A stretch of DNA of 10,513 nt from JBBQVO01 sp038211505 (lineage in GTDB: Bacteria; Chloroflexota; Dehalococcoidia; DSTF01; JACRBR01). The notes under the pieces were generated by a model. That model was not told where the DNA came from and ran no database searches. It was given only the letters and a program-made list of their open reading frames with translations. Shown here in pieces: positions 1 to 5,891 of this stretch; the stretch's first letter is position 1; each line of letters opens with the position of its first letter. The translations under genes and the position numbers were made by a program. The DNA lies in NCBI GenBank assembly GCA_038211505.1, contig JBBQVO010000114.1, positions 1 through 10,513 of the forward strand, written 5' to 3'.

Positions 1-1415
1 GATTCCGCTACGTCGAGGTCGATGGCTGGCCGGGCACACTCGCGCCCGACGACCTGCGCGCCGTCGTCTGCCATTCGGACATGGAGCGCACGGGCTGGTT
101 CGAGTGTTCCGATCCGATGATCAACCGGCTGCACGAGAACGCGGTCTGGAGCATGAAGTCGAACTTTCTCGACGTGCCGACCGACTGCCCGCAGCGCGAC
201 GAGCGTCTCGGCTGGACGGGCGATCTCACGGTCTTCTCGCCGAGCGCCTGCTTTCTCTATGACGCCGCTGGCTTTCTCACGTCGTGGCTGGCCGATCTCG
301 CGGCTGATCAAGATGACGCGGGCGTCGTGCCGATCGTCGTGCCGACGCTGCCGGTACGCGACGACTCGCCGCGTTCGCAGGTGCGGTTGTCAATGGCGCA
401 GGCGGTGTGGGGCGATGCGGCGGTCGTCGTGCCTTCGGTGCTGCACGCGCGTTACGGCGACGCCGGCATCATCGAGCAGCAGTACGACAGCATGAGGAGG
501 TGGGTCGACGCCGTCGCCGCGCTCGCTGGTCCGAAGCGGTTGTGGGATCGCGGGTTTCAGTTCGCCGATTGGCTCGATCCGTCGGCGCCGCCGGACCGGC
601 CGCAGCAGGCGATGACGGATCCGCACCTCGTCGCGACGGCGTACTTCTTCCGCGTCGCCGGGTTGCTCAGCGCCGCCGCGACGACGCTCGGGCGGGACGC
701 CGATGCGAAGCGTTACAGCGATCTCGCGCGCGAGATACGTGAGGCGTTCCTCGCCGAGTACGTGGCGCCGAGCGGGCGCGTCGTCAGCGATTCGCAGACG
801 GCGTACGCGCTGGCGATCGTCTTCGATCTGCTCGATACGGCGGAGCAGCGAACGCGCGCCGGGCGGCGACTGGCGTCGCTGGTGTCGCGCAACGGCTATC
901 ACGTCGGCGTTGGGTTCGTCGGCACGGCGATCATCTGCGATGCGCTGTGCGCCGTTGGCGAAGAAGAGACAGCGTTCCGGATGCTGATGGAGCGATCATG
1001 CCCGTCGTGGCTATATCCGATCACGATGGGCGCGACGACGGTGTGGGAGCGTTGGGACAGCATGCGGCCCGACGGCAGCGTCAACAGCGGCGAGATGACG
1101 TCGTTCAACCATTACGCGCTTGGTTCCGTCGTCGACTGGCTGCATCGCCGCGTCGGCGGCCTCGCGCCGCTCTCGCCCGGATACAAACGCTTCGAAGTGC
1201 GCCCGCTGATCGGCGTCGGGCTGACGTCGGGGACGGCGCGCCATCGCACACCTTACGGCCTCGCATCGTCATCGTGGCGCGTCGCGGACGGCCGCCTCGA
1301 ACTCGATGTCGTTGCGCCACCGAACACGACCGCGCGCGTCGTGCCGCCGAACGGCGAGCCGCCGATCGAGATTGCATCCGGCGCGCATCACTGGTCGTGC
1401 GCGCTGCCGGCGTAA
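1..1415 (+). CDS. Alpha-L-rhamnosidase, glycoside hydrolase family 78 (C-terminal part, start outside window)
   Basis: This enzyme removes terminal alpha-L-rhamnose from glycosides or polysaccharides by an inverting mechanism. The open frame runs in from the left edge (first full codon at 3) and reads FRYVEVDGWPG, a sequence typical of GH78 well inside the protein, so the ATG at 81 is internal. About 470 residues are visible. The family hallmark DCPQRDERLGWTGD is encoded at 183-224; the Glu of RDER is the presumed general acid. A second hallmark, GATTVWERWDS, has its Glu codon at 1047-1049, the probable second catalytic carboxylate. SFNHYALGSVVDWL and the PGYKRFEVRP stretch follow, then a C-terminal beta-sandwich-like domain to the TAA. 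The (alpha/alpha)6 barrel is thus nearly complete, and the N-terminal beta domains and any signal peptide are missing. The gene ends 14 bases from the convergent monooxygenase gene. The family is certain; the natural substrate is unknown. Confidence 0.93.
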   Translation, partial: FRYVEVDGWPGTLAPDDLRAVVCHSDMERTGWFECSDPMINRLHENAVWSMKSNFLDVPTDCPQRDERLGWTGDLTVFSPSACFLYDAAGFLTSWLADLAADQDDAGVVPIVVPTLPVRDDSPRSQVRLSMAQAVWGDAAVVVPSVLHARYGDAGIIEQQYDSMRRWVDAVAALAGPKRLWDRGFQFADWLDPSAPPDRPQQAMTDPHLVATAYFFRVAGLLSAAATTLGRDADAKRYSDLAREIREAFLAEYVAPSGRVVSDSQTAYALAIVFDLLDTAEQRTRAGRRLASLVSRNGYHVGVGFVGTAIICDALCAVGEEETAFRMLMERSCPSWLYPITMGATTVWERWDSMRPDGSVNSGEMTSFNHYALGSVVDWLHRRVGGLAPLSPGYKRFEVRPLIGVGLTSGTARHRTPYGLASSSWRVADGRLELDVVAPPNTTARVVPPNGEPPIEIASGAHHWSCALPA

Positions 1416-1423
1416 CGCGTGAT

Positions 1424-1456
1424 CCGACGCTACGTCTTCGCCGGATCCGGCGTCGG
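1424..1456. terminator. Possible hairpin at the convergent gene ends
   Basis: CCGACGC (1424-1430) and GCGTCGG (1450-1456) form a perfect 7-bp stem around a 19-base loop, and the loop contains the small palindrome CGGATCCG. The hairpin starts nine bases after the rhamnosidase TAA and overlaps the last codons of the opposite gene. There is no T-run after it on either strand, so a role in transcript ending is only a guess. Confidence 0.2.
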
Positions 1457-2701
1457 CGTTGCATCGGGCACGGCGCCGGGGCGGAAGCCGCCCTGCGCCT
1501 GCTCCTGCGCCTGCTTGATCGTGACGGCCATCGCGGCGGCGGCGCGCGGGTCGCCCTGGATCTTCGCCATGACGGCGGCGGTCGCGCCGGCCATCAGCTC
1601 CTTCTTGTTGTCGTGCAGGAAGTCGGCCGAGGTGCGCTGGCCGCGCGTGTAGCCGTTGATCTCCGGCACGACGAAGCGCGCGAAGAGCTCCCACGATCGC
1701 AGCGTCGCTTCCCAGTTCGCCCAGTCGTGCGCGAATCCCAGCACGACACCGAAGCCGCCCGTGACGTCCTGCAGGTTGCGGATCGCCGACACCAGCTCAT
1801 CGGGCGTGCCGACGACGGCAGCGCCGGCGCCGCTCGCGCCGCGTCCGGTCGTCTGGCCCAGCAGTTCGTCCGCATCGTCGATGTGCGACGCGCCCGGGCG
1901 GCCCAGCACGCGCACGTTGTATTCGTTGTGCCAGCGCTGCAAGCCGAGGCGCGCCTCGTTTTCGGCGTCCTTCTTCGATTCGGCGAGGTGCCAGCTCATC
2001 AGCACGCGCCAATTCTTGCGGTCGACGGTCTTGCCGTTCTTGGCCGCCGCTTCTTCGGCAAACGACCACTGCGTCGGCAGCGCCTGCAGCCCCTCCGATG
2101 ATGTCGAGGCGATCGACAGCGCACCGATGCCGTGCTTGCCGGCGATCTGCATGCCCGACGGGCTGATCGATGACGCCGCGGTCATCGGCATGTCTTCTTG
2201 CAGCGGCAGGATCTGCAACGCTGCGTCCTTCAGCGTGAACCAGTCTGATTCGACGCTGAACCGCTCTTCACCGCGCAGGAGGCGAATGATCACGCCGAGC
2301 GCTTCATCTTGGCGGTCGCGCTGCGTCATCGGATTGATGCCGAGCGTGTGCGCGTCCGACGGCAGCGCGCCGGGGCCGGAGCCGAACATCGCGCGGCCCT
2401 TCGTCATGTGATCGAGCTGCACGATGCGCTGCGCGACGTTGAACGGGTGATGGTAGGGCAGCGATACGACGCCCGTGCCAAGCATGATCCGGTTCGTGCG
2501 CTGTCCCGCCGCCGCCAGGAACATCTCCGGCGACGCGATCATCTCCCAGCCCGACGAGTGGTGCTCGCCGCACCAGAACTCATCGAGGCCGAGGCGATCG
2601 AGATGCGCCGCCAGATCCAGATCGCGCTGGAACTGCAACATCGGATGCTCACCCAGGGGGTGATGCGGCGCCAGGAACGTGCCGAATTTCACTCTGCTCA
2701 T
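1430..2701 (-). CDS. LLM-class flavin-dependent monooxygenase, limonene 1,2-monooxygenase (LimB)-like
   Basis: This is a 423-residue bacterial luciferase-like flavoprotein (TIM barrel) that uses reduced flavin and O2 to oxidise an organic substrate. The N-terminus VKFGTFLAPHHPLGEHP, then DEFWCGEHHSSGWEMIASPE (about residues 40-60), TGVVSLPYHHPFNVAQR and GRAMFGSGPGALPSDAHTLG closely match my memory of Rhodococcus LimB, so a terpene or similar hydrophobic substrate is plausible but unproven. The C-terminus has a low-complexity Gln/Ala/Pro tail (QAQEQAQGG, then PDATPTPDPAKT) that the barrel does not need. Start choice: the ATG at 2701 has GGGAG eight bases upstream. A GTG at 2725 in the same frame also has GGAGG eight bases upstream, but that site lies in a hairpin arm; it would add MNGTGEID. 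The gene follows the TetR gene on the same strand after about 125 bases, which suggests joint regulation or a separate promoter. Confidence 0.9.
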   Translation of the reverse strand: MSRVKFGTFLAPHHPLGEHPMLQFQRDLDLAAHLDRLGLDEFWCGEHHSSGWEMIASPEMFLAAAGQRTNRIMLGTGVVSLPYHHPFNVAQRIVQLDHMTKGRAMFGSGPGALPSDAHTLGINPMTQRDRQDEALGVIIRLLRGEERFSVESDWFTLKDAALQILPLQEDMPMTAASSISPSGMQIAGKHGIGALSIASTSSEGLQALPTQWSFAEEAAAKNGKTVDRKNWRVLMSWHLAESKKDAENEARLGLQRWHNEYNVRVLGRPGASHIDDADELLGQTTGRGASGAGAAVVGTPDELVSAIRNLQDVTGGFGVVLGFAHDWANWEATLRSWELFARFVVPEINGYTRGQRTSADFLHDNKKELMAGATAAVMAKIQGDPRAAAAMAVTIKQAQEQAQGGFRPGAVPDATPTPDPAKT

Positions 2702-2734
2702 GTCTATCTCTCCCGTGCCATTCACGTCGTCTGC

Positions 2735-2752
2735 CTCCGGTGGCTACCGGAG
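2735..2752 (-). promoter_or_regulatory. Perfect 7-bp hairpin covering a ribosome binding site ahead of the monooxygenase gene
   Basis: CTCCGGT (2735-2741) and ACCGGAG (2746-2752) are perfect inverted repeats with a 4-base loop. On the minus strand the 3' arm contains the GGAGG that serves the GTG at 2725, so folding would hide it. The GGGAG serving the ATG at 2701 stays free. If the TATAAA at 2763-2758 is a -10 box, transcription would begin near 2751 and the RNA would open with this hairpin. It could instead be a DNA operator or an mRNA-stabilising 5' stem. Confidence 0.4.
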
Positions 2753-2757
2753 CATTC

Positions 2758-2763
2758 TTTATA
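2758..2763 (-). promoter_or_regulatory. Possible -10 element for the monooxygenase gene
   Basis: The minus strand reads TATAAA in the gap between the repressor stop and the monooxygenase start, an AT-rich spot in GC-rich surroundings. I find no good -35 hexamer 16-18 bases upstream, so it may need an activator or another sigma factor, or may not be a promoter. Confidence 0.3.
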
Positions 2764-2773
2764 GCCTGTTCAG

Positions 2774-2826
2774 CGTCTTGATGATCGTGCTCCGCTCGCC
2801 GCATCGCAAATCGACCATCGAAGACG
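2774..2826 (-). terminator. Long imperfect hairpin just after the TetR stop codon
   Basis: On the minus strand, CGTCTTCGATGGTCG (2826-2812) pairs with CGATCATCAAGACG (2787-2774). This gives 14 pairs with one bulged C and one G-U pair around a 24-base loop, and it begins directly after the TGA of the repressor gene. No U-run follows, so it is not a classic intrinsic terminator. It could act as a weak terminator, a processing site or a 3' end stabiliser that lowers read-through into the monooxygenase gene. Confidence 0.35.
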
Positions 2827-3498
2827 TCACTTCGCGTCAAGTGCGACGGCGGCGCGGCCGTCGGACTTGAGGACGCCGAACAGCGTCAGCTTCAGATATT
2901 CGTCGAGGAAGGCGTCAGCGTCGTCGCTCGCGAGCGCCGCGACCGTCGCCGCTCCGAGCGCGGCCAGGAACGCGACGCGCGGATTGAACGGGCGGAACGC
3001 GTCGTCGTGCATCGCCAGCGACAGGATCTCCGTCGTCTCGTCGACCTGCTTCGTGAAGAGCGCCGCGAGCTGCAACGCGACCTCTGGGAACTCGCGCATC
3101 TCGGCGAGGAACGCGAAGATCAGCGGCGCGCGCTCGCGCACCAGCGCCGCCCACATTGAGAGGAAGCGATGAACGCGCTGGAATGCCTGCTCGGGCGAAT
3201 CGTCGCCGGGCGCTCCGGCCATACGCGCGCGCGCGTCGGCGTTCGCCGCCGTCATCAGCGCCAGCAGCGGCTCGACGACGGCGGCGCGGAACAGCCCTTC
3301 TTTGCTGCCGAAGTGCTTAAGCACCAACTTCTCGGAGACGCCCGCCTCGCGGCCGATCTCGAGCGCCGTCGTGCCGCGATACCCGGCGCGCACGAACGCT
3401 CCCTGCGCGATTTCCAAGATCTGTTCGCGGCGCTCCGGCGCGGGGATGCGCTGTCGGCGCGTCGGCGCATCGTCCGCGGAAGTTGACCGTGCTGCCAT
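2827..3498 (-). CDS. TetR/AcrR-family transcriptional repressor
   Basis: This is a 223-residue TetR-family DNA-binding protein. After a basic, disordered-looking N-terminus, the helix-turn-helix lies at about residues 27-70: REQILEIAQGAFVRAGY, GTTALEIGREAGVS and the recognition helix EKLVLKHFGSKEGLF. The remaining, mostly helical part should form the ligand pocket and dimer interface; its ligand cannot be named from sequence. The gene is divergent from the FAD oxidoreductase gene and shares with it a perfect 22-bp palindrome that touches its own start codon, so autoregulation is very likely. No Shine-Dalgarno sequence precedes the ATG and no other usable start codon lies before the HTH. A TATAAC ends six bases before the ATG, pointing to a leaderless mRNA. 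The monooxygenase and FAD oxidoreductase genes are the obvious targets. Confidence 0.93.
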   Translation of the reverse strand: MAARSTSADDAPTRRQRIPAPERREQILEIAQGAFVRAGYRGTTALEIGREAGVSEKLVLKHFGSKEGLFRAAVVEPLLALMTAANADARARMAGAPGDDSPEQAFQRVHRFLSMWAALVRERAPLIFAFLAEMREFPEVALQLAALFTKQVDETTEILSLAMHDDAFRPFNPRVAFLAALGAATVAALASDDADAFLDEYLKLTLFGVLKSDGRAAVALDAK

Positions 3499-3512
3499 AA
3501 GTCAGTTATAAC
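3483..3512 (+). promoter_or_regulatory. Promoter for the FAD oxidoreductase gene
   Basis: TTGACC (3483-3488) and TATAAC (3507-3512) are separated by 18 bases, a good sigma-70-type match. The -35 box lies inside the first codons of the divergent repressor gene and the -10 box is the core of the 22-bp palindrome. Transcription would start near 3519, leaving a leader of about 55 bases with AAAGG (3562-3566) seven bases before the ATG at 3574. Confidence 0.6.
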
Positions 3513-3519
3513 TGACTTA
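3498..3519. promoter_or_regulatory. TetR operator: perfect 22-bp palindrome between divergent genes
   Basis: The half-site TAAGTCAGTTA is followed immediately by its exact reverse complement, giving 22 bp of perfect dyad symmetry with no spacer. It begins at the first base of the repressor start codon and contains the -10 boxes of both divergent promoters. Size, symmetry and position are as expected for a TetR-family operator; binding by the adjacent repressor is inferred. Confidence 0.75.
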
Positions 3520-3533
3520 CTGATCGGAGTCCA
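3505..3533 (-). promoter_or_regulatory. Leaderless promoter for the TetR gene
   Basis: The minus strand reads TGGACT (3533-3528), a 17-base spacer, then TATAAC (3510-3505), six bases (TGACTT) and ATG. The expected transcription start coincides with the A of the start codon, and no ribosome binding site is present, so the repressor is probably translated from a leaderless mRNA. The same palindrome core serves the opposite promoter. Confidence 0.5.
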
Positions 3534-3573
3534 CGTAGAATTTCTGATCGCGCCCGAATGCAAAGGTTGCCAG

Positions 3574-4983
3574 ATGAAGATCGTCGTCACGGGCGCGGGC
3601 GTCGCCGGCCTCATCTCCGCGCTGTTTCTGGCGCGCGACGGTCACGAGATCGTGCTGCTGGAGCGCGACGCGACGCCGCTGCCGGCCAACCCCGACGAGG
3701 CGTTCACCTGGAACCGCCGCGGCGCGCCGCAGGTGCGCCATCCGCACGCCTTTCTGGCGCGGCTGAGGAATCTTCTCCGGGATGATCTGCCGGAGGTGCG
3801 GCAGGCGCTGCTCGACGCCGGCGCGCTCGAGGTGGCGTGGGGCGACTTCGCGCCGGATACGCTCGACGATCCGTCGCCGCTGCCCGGTGACGAAGATCTT
3901 GCGCTCTTCGCCTGCCGCCGCACGACGTTCGAGTGGGTGCTGCGCCGATGCGCGCTCAGCACCGACCGCGTCGAGCTGCGTGACGGCGTGCGCGTCACGG
4001 GCCTGATCACGGCGCCGGGTGCGTCGTCGCCGCCGCAGGTGATCGGCGTTCGCACGTCGGACGGTGACATCTTCGCCGATCTCGTCGTCGACGCCGGCGG
4101 CCGCCACTCGACGATGAAGACGCTGCTCGCCGAGATCGGCGTGGACGTGCCGGAAGAGAAACACGACGCAGGCATGGTGTATCTCTCGCGCTTCTATCAT
4201 CTGCGCGATGGCGAGACGGAGCCCGACAAGCAGGCCTTCAACGGTGGCACGCTGGGCTATCTCGGATACGGCGTCTTTCGCGGCGACAACCGCACATTCT
4301 CCGTCACGCTGGCGATCGGCACCGAAGACAAGGAGCTGCGCGCGCTCGCCGGCCCGGCGCGTTTCGATGCCGCCGCGTCGCTGCTCGATGCGGCGCGACC
4401 GTGGGTCGACCCCGCGATCTCTGAACCGATTGCCGAAGCGCATGTGATGGCCGGCCTGGTCAATCGCGTCCGCAACCTCGTTGTCGACGGCGCGCCGATC
4501 GTGCTCGGCTTCGTCGCCGTCGGCGACTCGCTGATCTGCACGAACCCGCTCTACGGCCGCGGCTGCTCGCTCGGTGCCGTGCAGGCGCGCGCGCTGGCGG
4601 CCGCCGTGCGCGCGCACGGCGACGATCTTGCGGCGATCGCGCTGAGTGTGCATGCGGAGGCGCAGGAAGACGTGCTGCCGTGGTATCAGGCGAGCGTGGC
4701 GCAGGACGAAGCGAGCCGGCAGGCCCGCGAGGCCGGCAGCGAGGCGGAGACGGCGACGTCGCTGATCATCGAAGGTTTGCTGCCGCTGACGAGAATCGAC
4801 GCCAAAGTCAGCCGCGCCTTCTTCCGCGCGATCAACCTGCTTTCGACGCCGAACGCACTGATGGCCGACATCGATCTGATGGCGCGCGTGTTCGCCTACT
4901 GGCAGGCGCGCGAAAGCCGGCCGCCGGTGCCGCCCGCCGGCCCGACGCGCGCCGAGATGATCGCCGCACTTTCGGCCGTCTAG
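3574..4983 (+). CDS. FAD-dependent oxidoreductase/monooxygenase (PHBH or geranylgeranyl-reductase-like fold)
   Basis: This 469-residue soluble flavoprotein has an N-terminal Rossmann FAD-binding motif: MKIVVTGAGVAGL with GAGVAG at residues 7-12 and an acidic strand end LLERD (Glu30) for the adenosine ribose. Next come an APQVRHPHAFLARLRNLL segment, VVDAGGRHS (residues 171-179, the usual second FAD contact region) and VAVGDSLICTNPLYGRGCSLG (from about 315, Gly317-Asp318 contacting the flavin ribityl/phosphate). This order is that of group A flavin monooxygenases and related flavin-dependent dehydrogenases. The substrate cannot be named. The gene is divergent from a TetR repressor, shares its operator, and has AAAGG seven bases before the ATG. 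A role in oxidising the compound sensed by the repressor, perhaps alongside the LimB-like enzyme, is an inference. Confidence 0.88.
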   Translation: MKIVVTGAGVAGLISALFLARDGHEIVLLERDATPLPANPDEAFTWNRRGAPQVRHPHAFLARLRNLLRDDLPEVRQALLDAGALEVAWGDFAPDTLDDPSPLPGDEDLALFACRRTTFEWVLRRCALSTDRVELRDGVRVTGLITAPGASSPPQVIGVRTSDGDIFADLVVDAGGRHSTMKTLLAEIGVDVPEEKHDAGMVYLSRFYHLRDGETEPDKQAFNGGTLGYLGYGVFRGDNRTFSVTLAIGTEDKELRALAGPARFDAAASLLDAARPWVDPAISEPIAEAHVMAGLVNRVRNLVVDGAPIVLGFVAVGDSLICTNPLYGRGCSLGAVQARALAAAVRAHGDDLAAIALSVHAEAQEDVLPWYQASVAQDEASRQAREAGSEAETATSLIIEGLLPLTRIDAKVSRAFFRAINLLSTPNALMADIDLMARVFAYWQARESRPPVPPAGPTRAEMIAALSAV

Positions 4984-5147
4984 CGCCGCCGGATCGCGCC
5001 ACATCACCCTCCTAATTAAGCCCAATGACACGCAGTACGGGAGTGATCGGTTGCGGGGCGCCGTCCGAAGATGATCATGTGCCGCGCCCGTAGTAGACTT
5101 GCCGAAACATCGGTCTGGGCCACGGCTGATCGCAGAAGGACATGCGC

Positions 5148-5891
5148 ATGGCGTCTCGGCACACACGCGGGCTGCTGCTCGCAGGCGGCGTCGCCTATCT
5201 CGCGGGCAGCTTCCCGACGGCGGATCTCGTTTCGAAGTACGTGTCGCGCCGCAACGGGCACGATGGCGTCATCGATCTGCGCGAAGCCGGCACGAAGAAC
5301 CCCGGCGCACTGAACGCGGCCAAGGTGTTGGGCACGAAGTGGGGCCTGACGATTCTCGCGGGAGACGTCGCGAAGGGCGCGATCGCCTGCGTGGCGGGGC
5401 GGCGAATCGCCGGTGACGACGGCGCCTACGCTGCGGGCATCGGTTCGGTTGTAGGTCACTGTTTCCCGCTGACAAGCGGCTTTCGCGGCGGCAAGGGTGT
5501 GGCGACGAGCGCCGGCACGTCGATCGTCTGTTTCCCCGCGTACATGCCGTTCGACCTCGCGCTCGCCGGCGCGACGACGGCGCTTTCGAAGGGCCAGGCG
5601 GGCACGGCTACGTACCTGGCATCGGGCGTGTTCACGCTGGCGGCGACGTACTGGTGGCGGAGGCAGAAGACGAATCTCTGGGGACCGAAGGCGACGAAGT
5701 GGTTGCCGCGATACGCCGCCGGGACCTCCGGCATCATCGCATTCAAGTTTCTGACGGCGCCGCCGCTGCCCGTCGAGGCGCCGATCGTCGAGTCGTCCGC
5801 GGATCCGATCGTGCTCGACAATGTCGAGTCGCCCGCGGATGCGATCGTGCTCGGCGATGACAGTGGAACGGAGTCTGCCGTTGCCTCGTAA
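5148..5891 (+). CDS. plsY: Glycerol-3-phosphate acyltransferase, PlsY type
   Basis: PlsY is a membrane enzyme that transfers the acyl group from acyl-phosphate to glycerol-3-phosphate, the first step of phosphatidic acid synthesis. The 247-residue product shows the family signatures in order: a first hydrophobic segment ending in AGSFPTA (19-25), IDLREAGTKNPGALNAAKVLG (42-62; usually GSGNPGATN) and GHCFPLTSGFRGGKGVATSAG (103-123), with several hydrophobic segments between and after them. It is longer than the usual 200 or so residues because of an acidic C-terminal tail containing a duplicated 12-residue unit. Start: the ATG at 5142 has its Shine-Dalgarno AGAAGGA only one base away, whereas the in-frame ATG at 5148 has it seven bases upstream, so 5148 is preferred. 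It heads a four-gene set with overlapping ends. A main or a second PlsY copy are both possible. Confidence 0.88.
   Translation: MASRHTRGLLLAGGVAYLAGSFPTADLVSKYVSRRNGHDGVIDLREAGTKNPGALNAAKVLGTKWGLTILAGDVAKGAIACVAGRRIAGDDGAYAAGIGSVVGHCFPLTSGFRGGKGVATSAGTSIVCFPAYMPFDLALAGATTALSKGQAGTATYLASGVFTLAATYWWRRQKTNLWGPKATKWLPRYAAGTSGIIAFKFLTAPPLPVEAPIVESSADPIVLDNVESPADAIVLGDDSGTESAVAS
5787..5858 (+). repeat. Two tandem 36-bp units inside the plsY tail
   Basis: Units 5787-5822 and 5823-5858 differ at only 4 of 36 positions and stay in frame, encoding VESSADPIVLDN and VESPADAIVLGD. The unit end also carries an ATG in the frame of the following thioesterase gene, at 5821 in the first copy and 5857 in the second, so the duplication also duplicated an alternative start. 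Confidence 0.85.

Noticed and set aside
947..2101. A 384-codon plus-strand frame spanning the end of the rhamnosidase and the monooxygenase.
   Set aside because: It runs through two convergent genes with strong family signatures. Its product is Arg/Ala-rich and has no motif, so it is a by-product of high GC.
5142..5147. ATG at 5142 as the plsY start.
   Set aside because: The ribosome binding site AGAAGGA ends one base before it; the in-frame ATG at 5148 has the correct seven-base spacing.
4984..5147. Search for a terminator or promoter between the FAD oxidoreductase and plsY, including the AT-rich spot TAATTA near 5013 and TTGCGG at 5051.
   Set aside because: I found no stable stem with a T-run, and no -35/-10 pair with acceptable match and spacing.
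3517..5166. A 549-codon open frame on the minus strand, longer than the gene it covers, with AGGAGGG close to an in-frame ATG at 5004.
   Set aside because: It lies opposite the FAD oxidoreductase, whose frame carries clear flavin-binding motifs. The antisense product is Arg-rich with no recognisable fold, as expected from GC-rich antisense frames, and the AGGAGGG is too close to that ATG.
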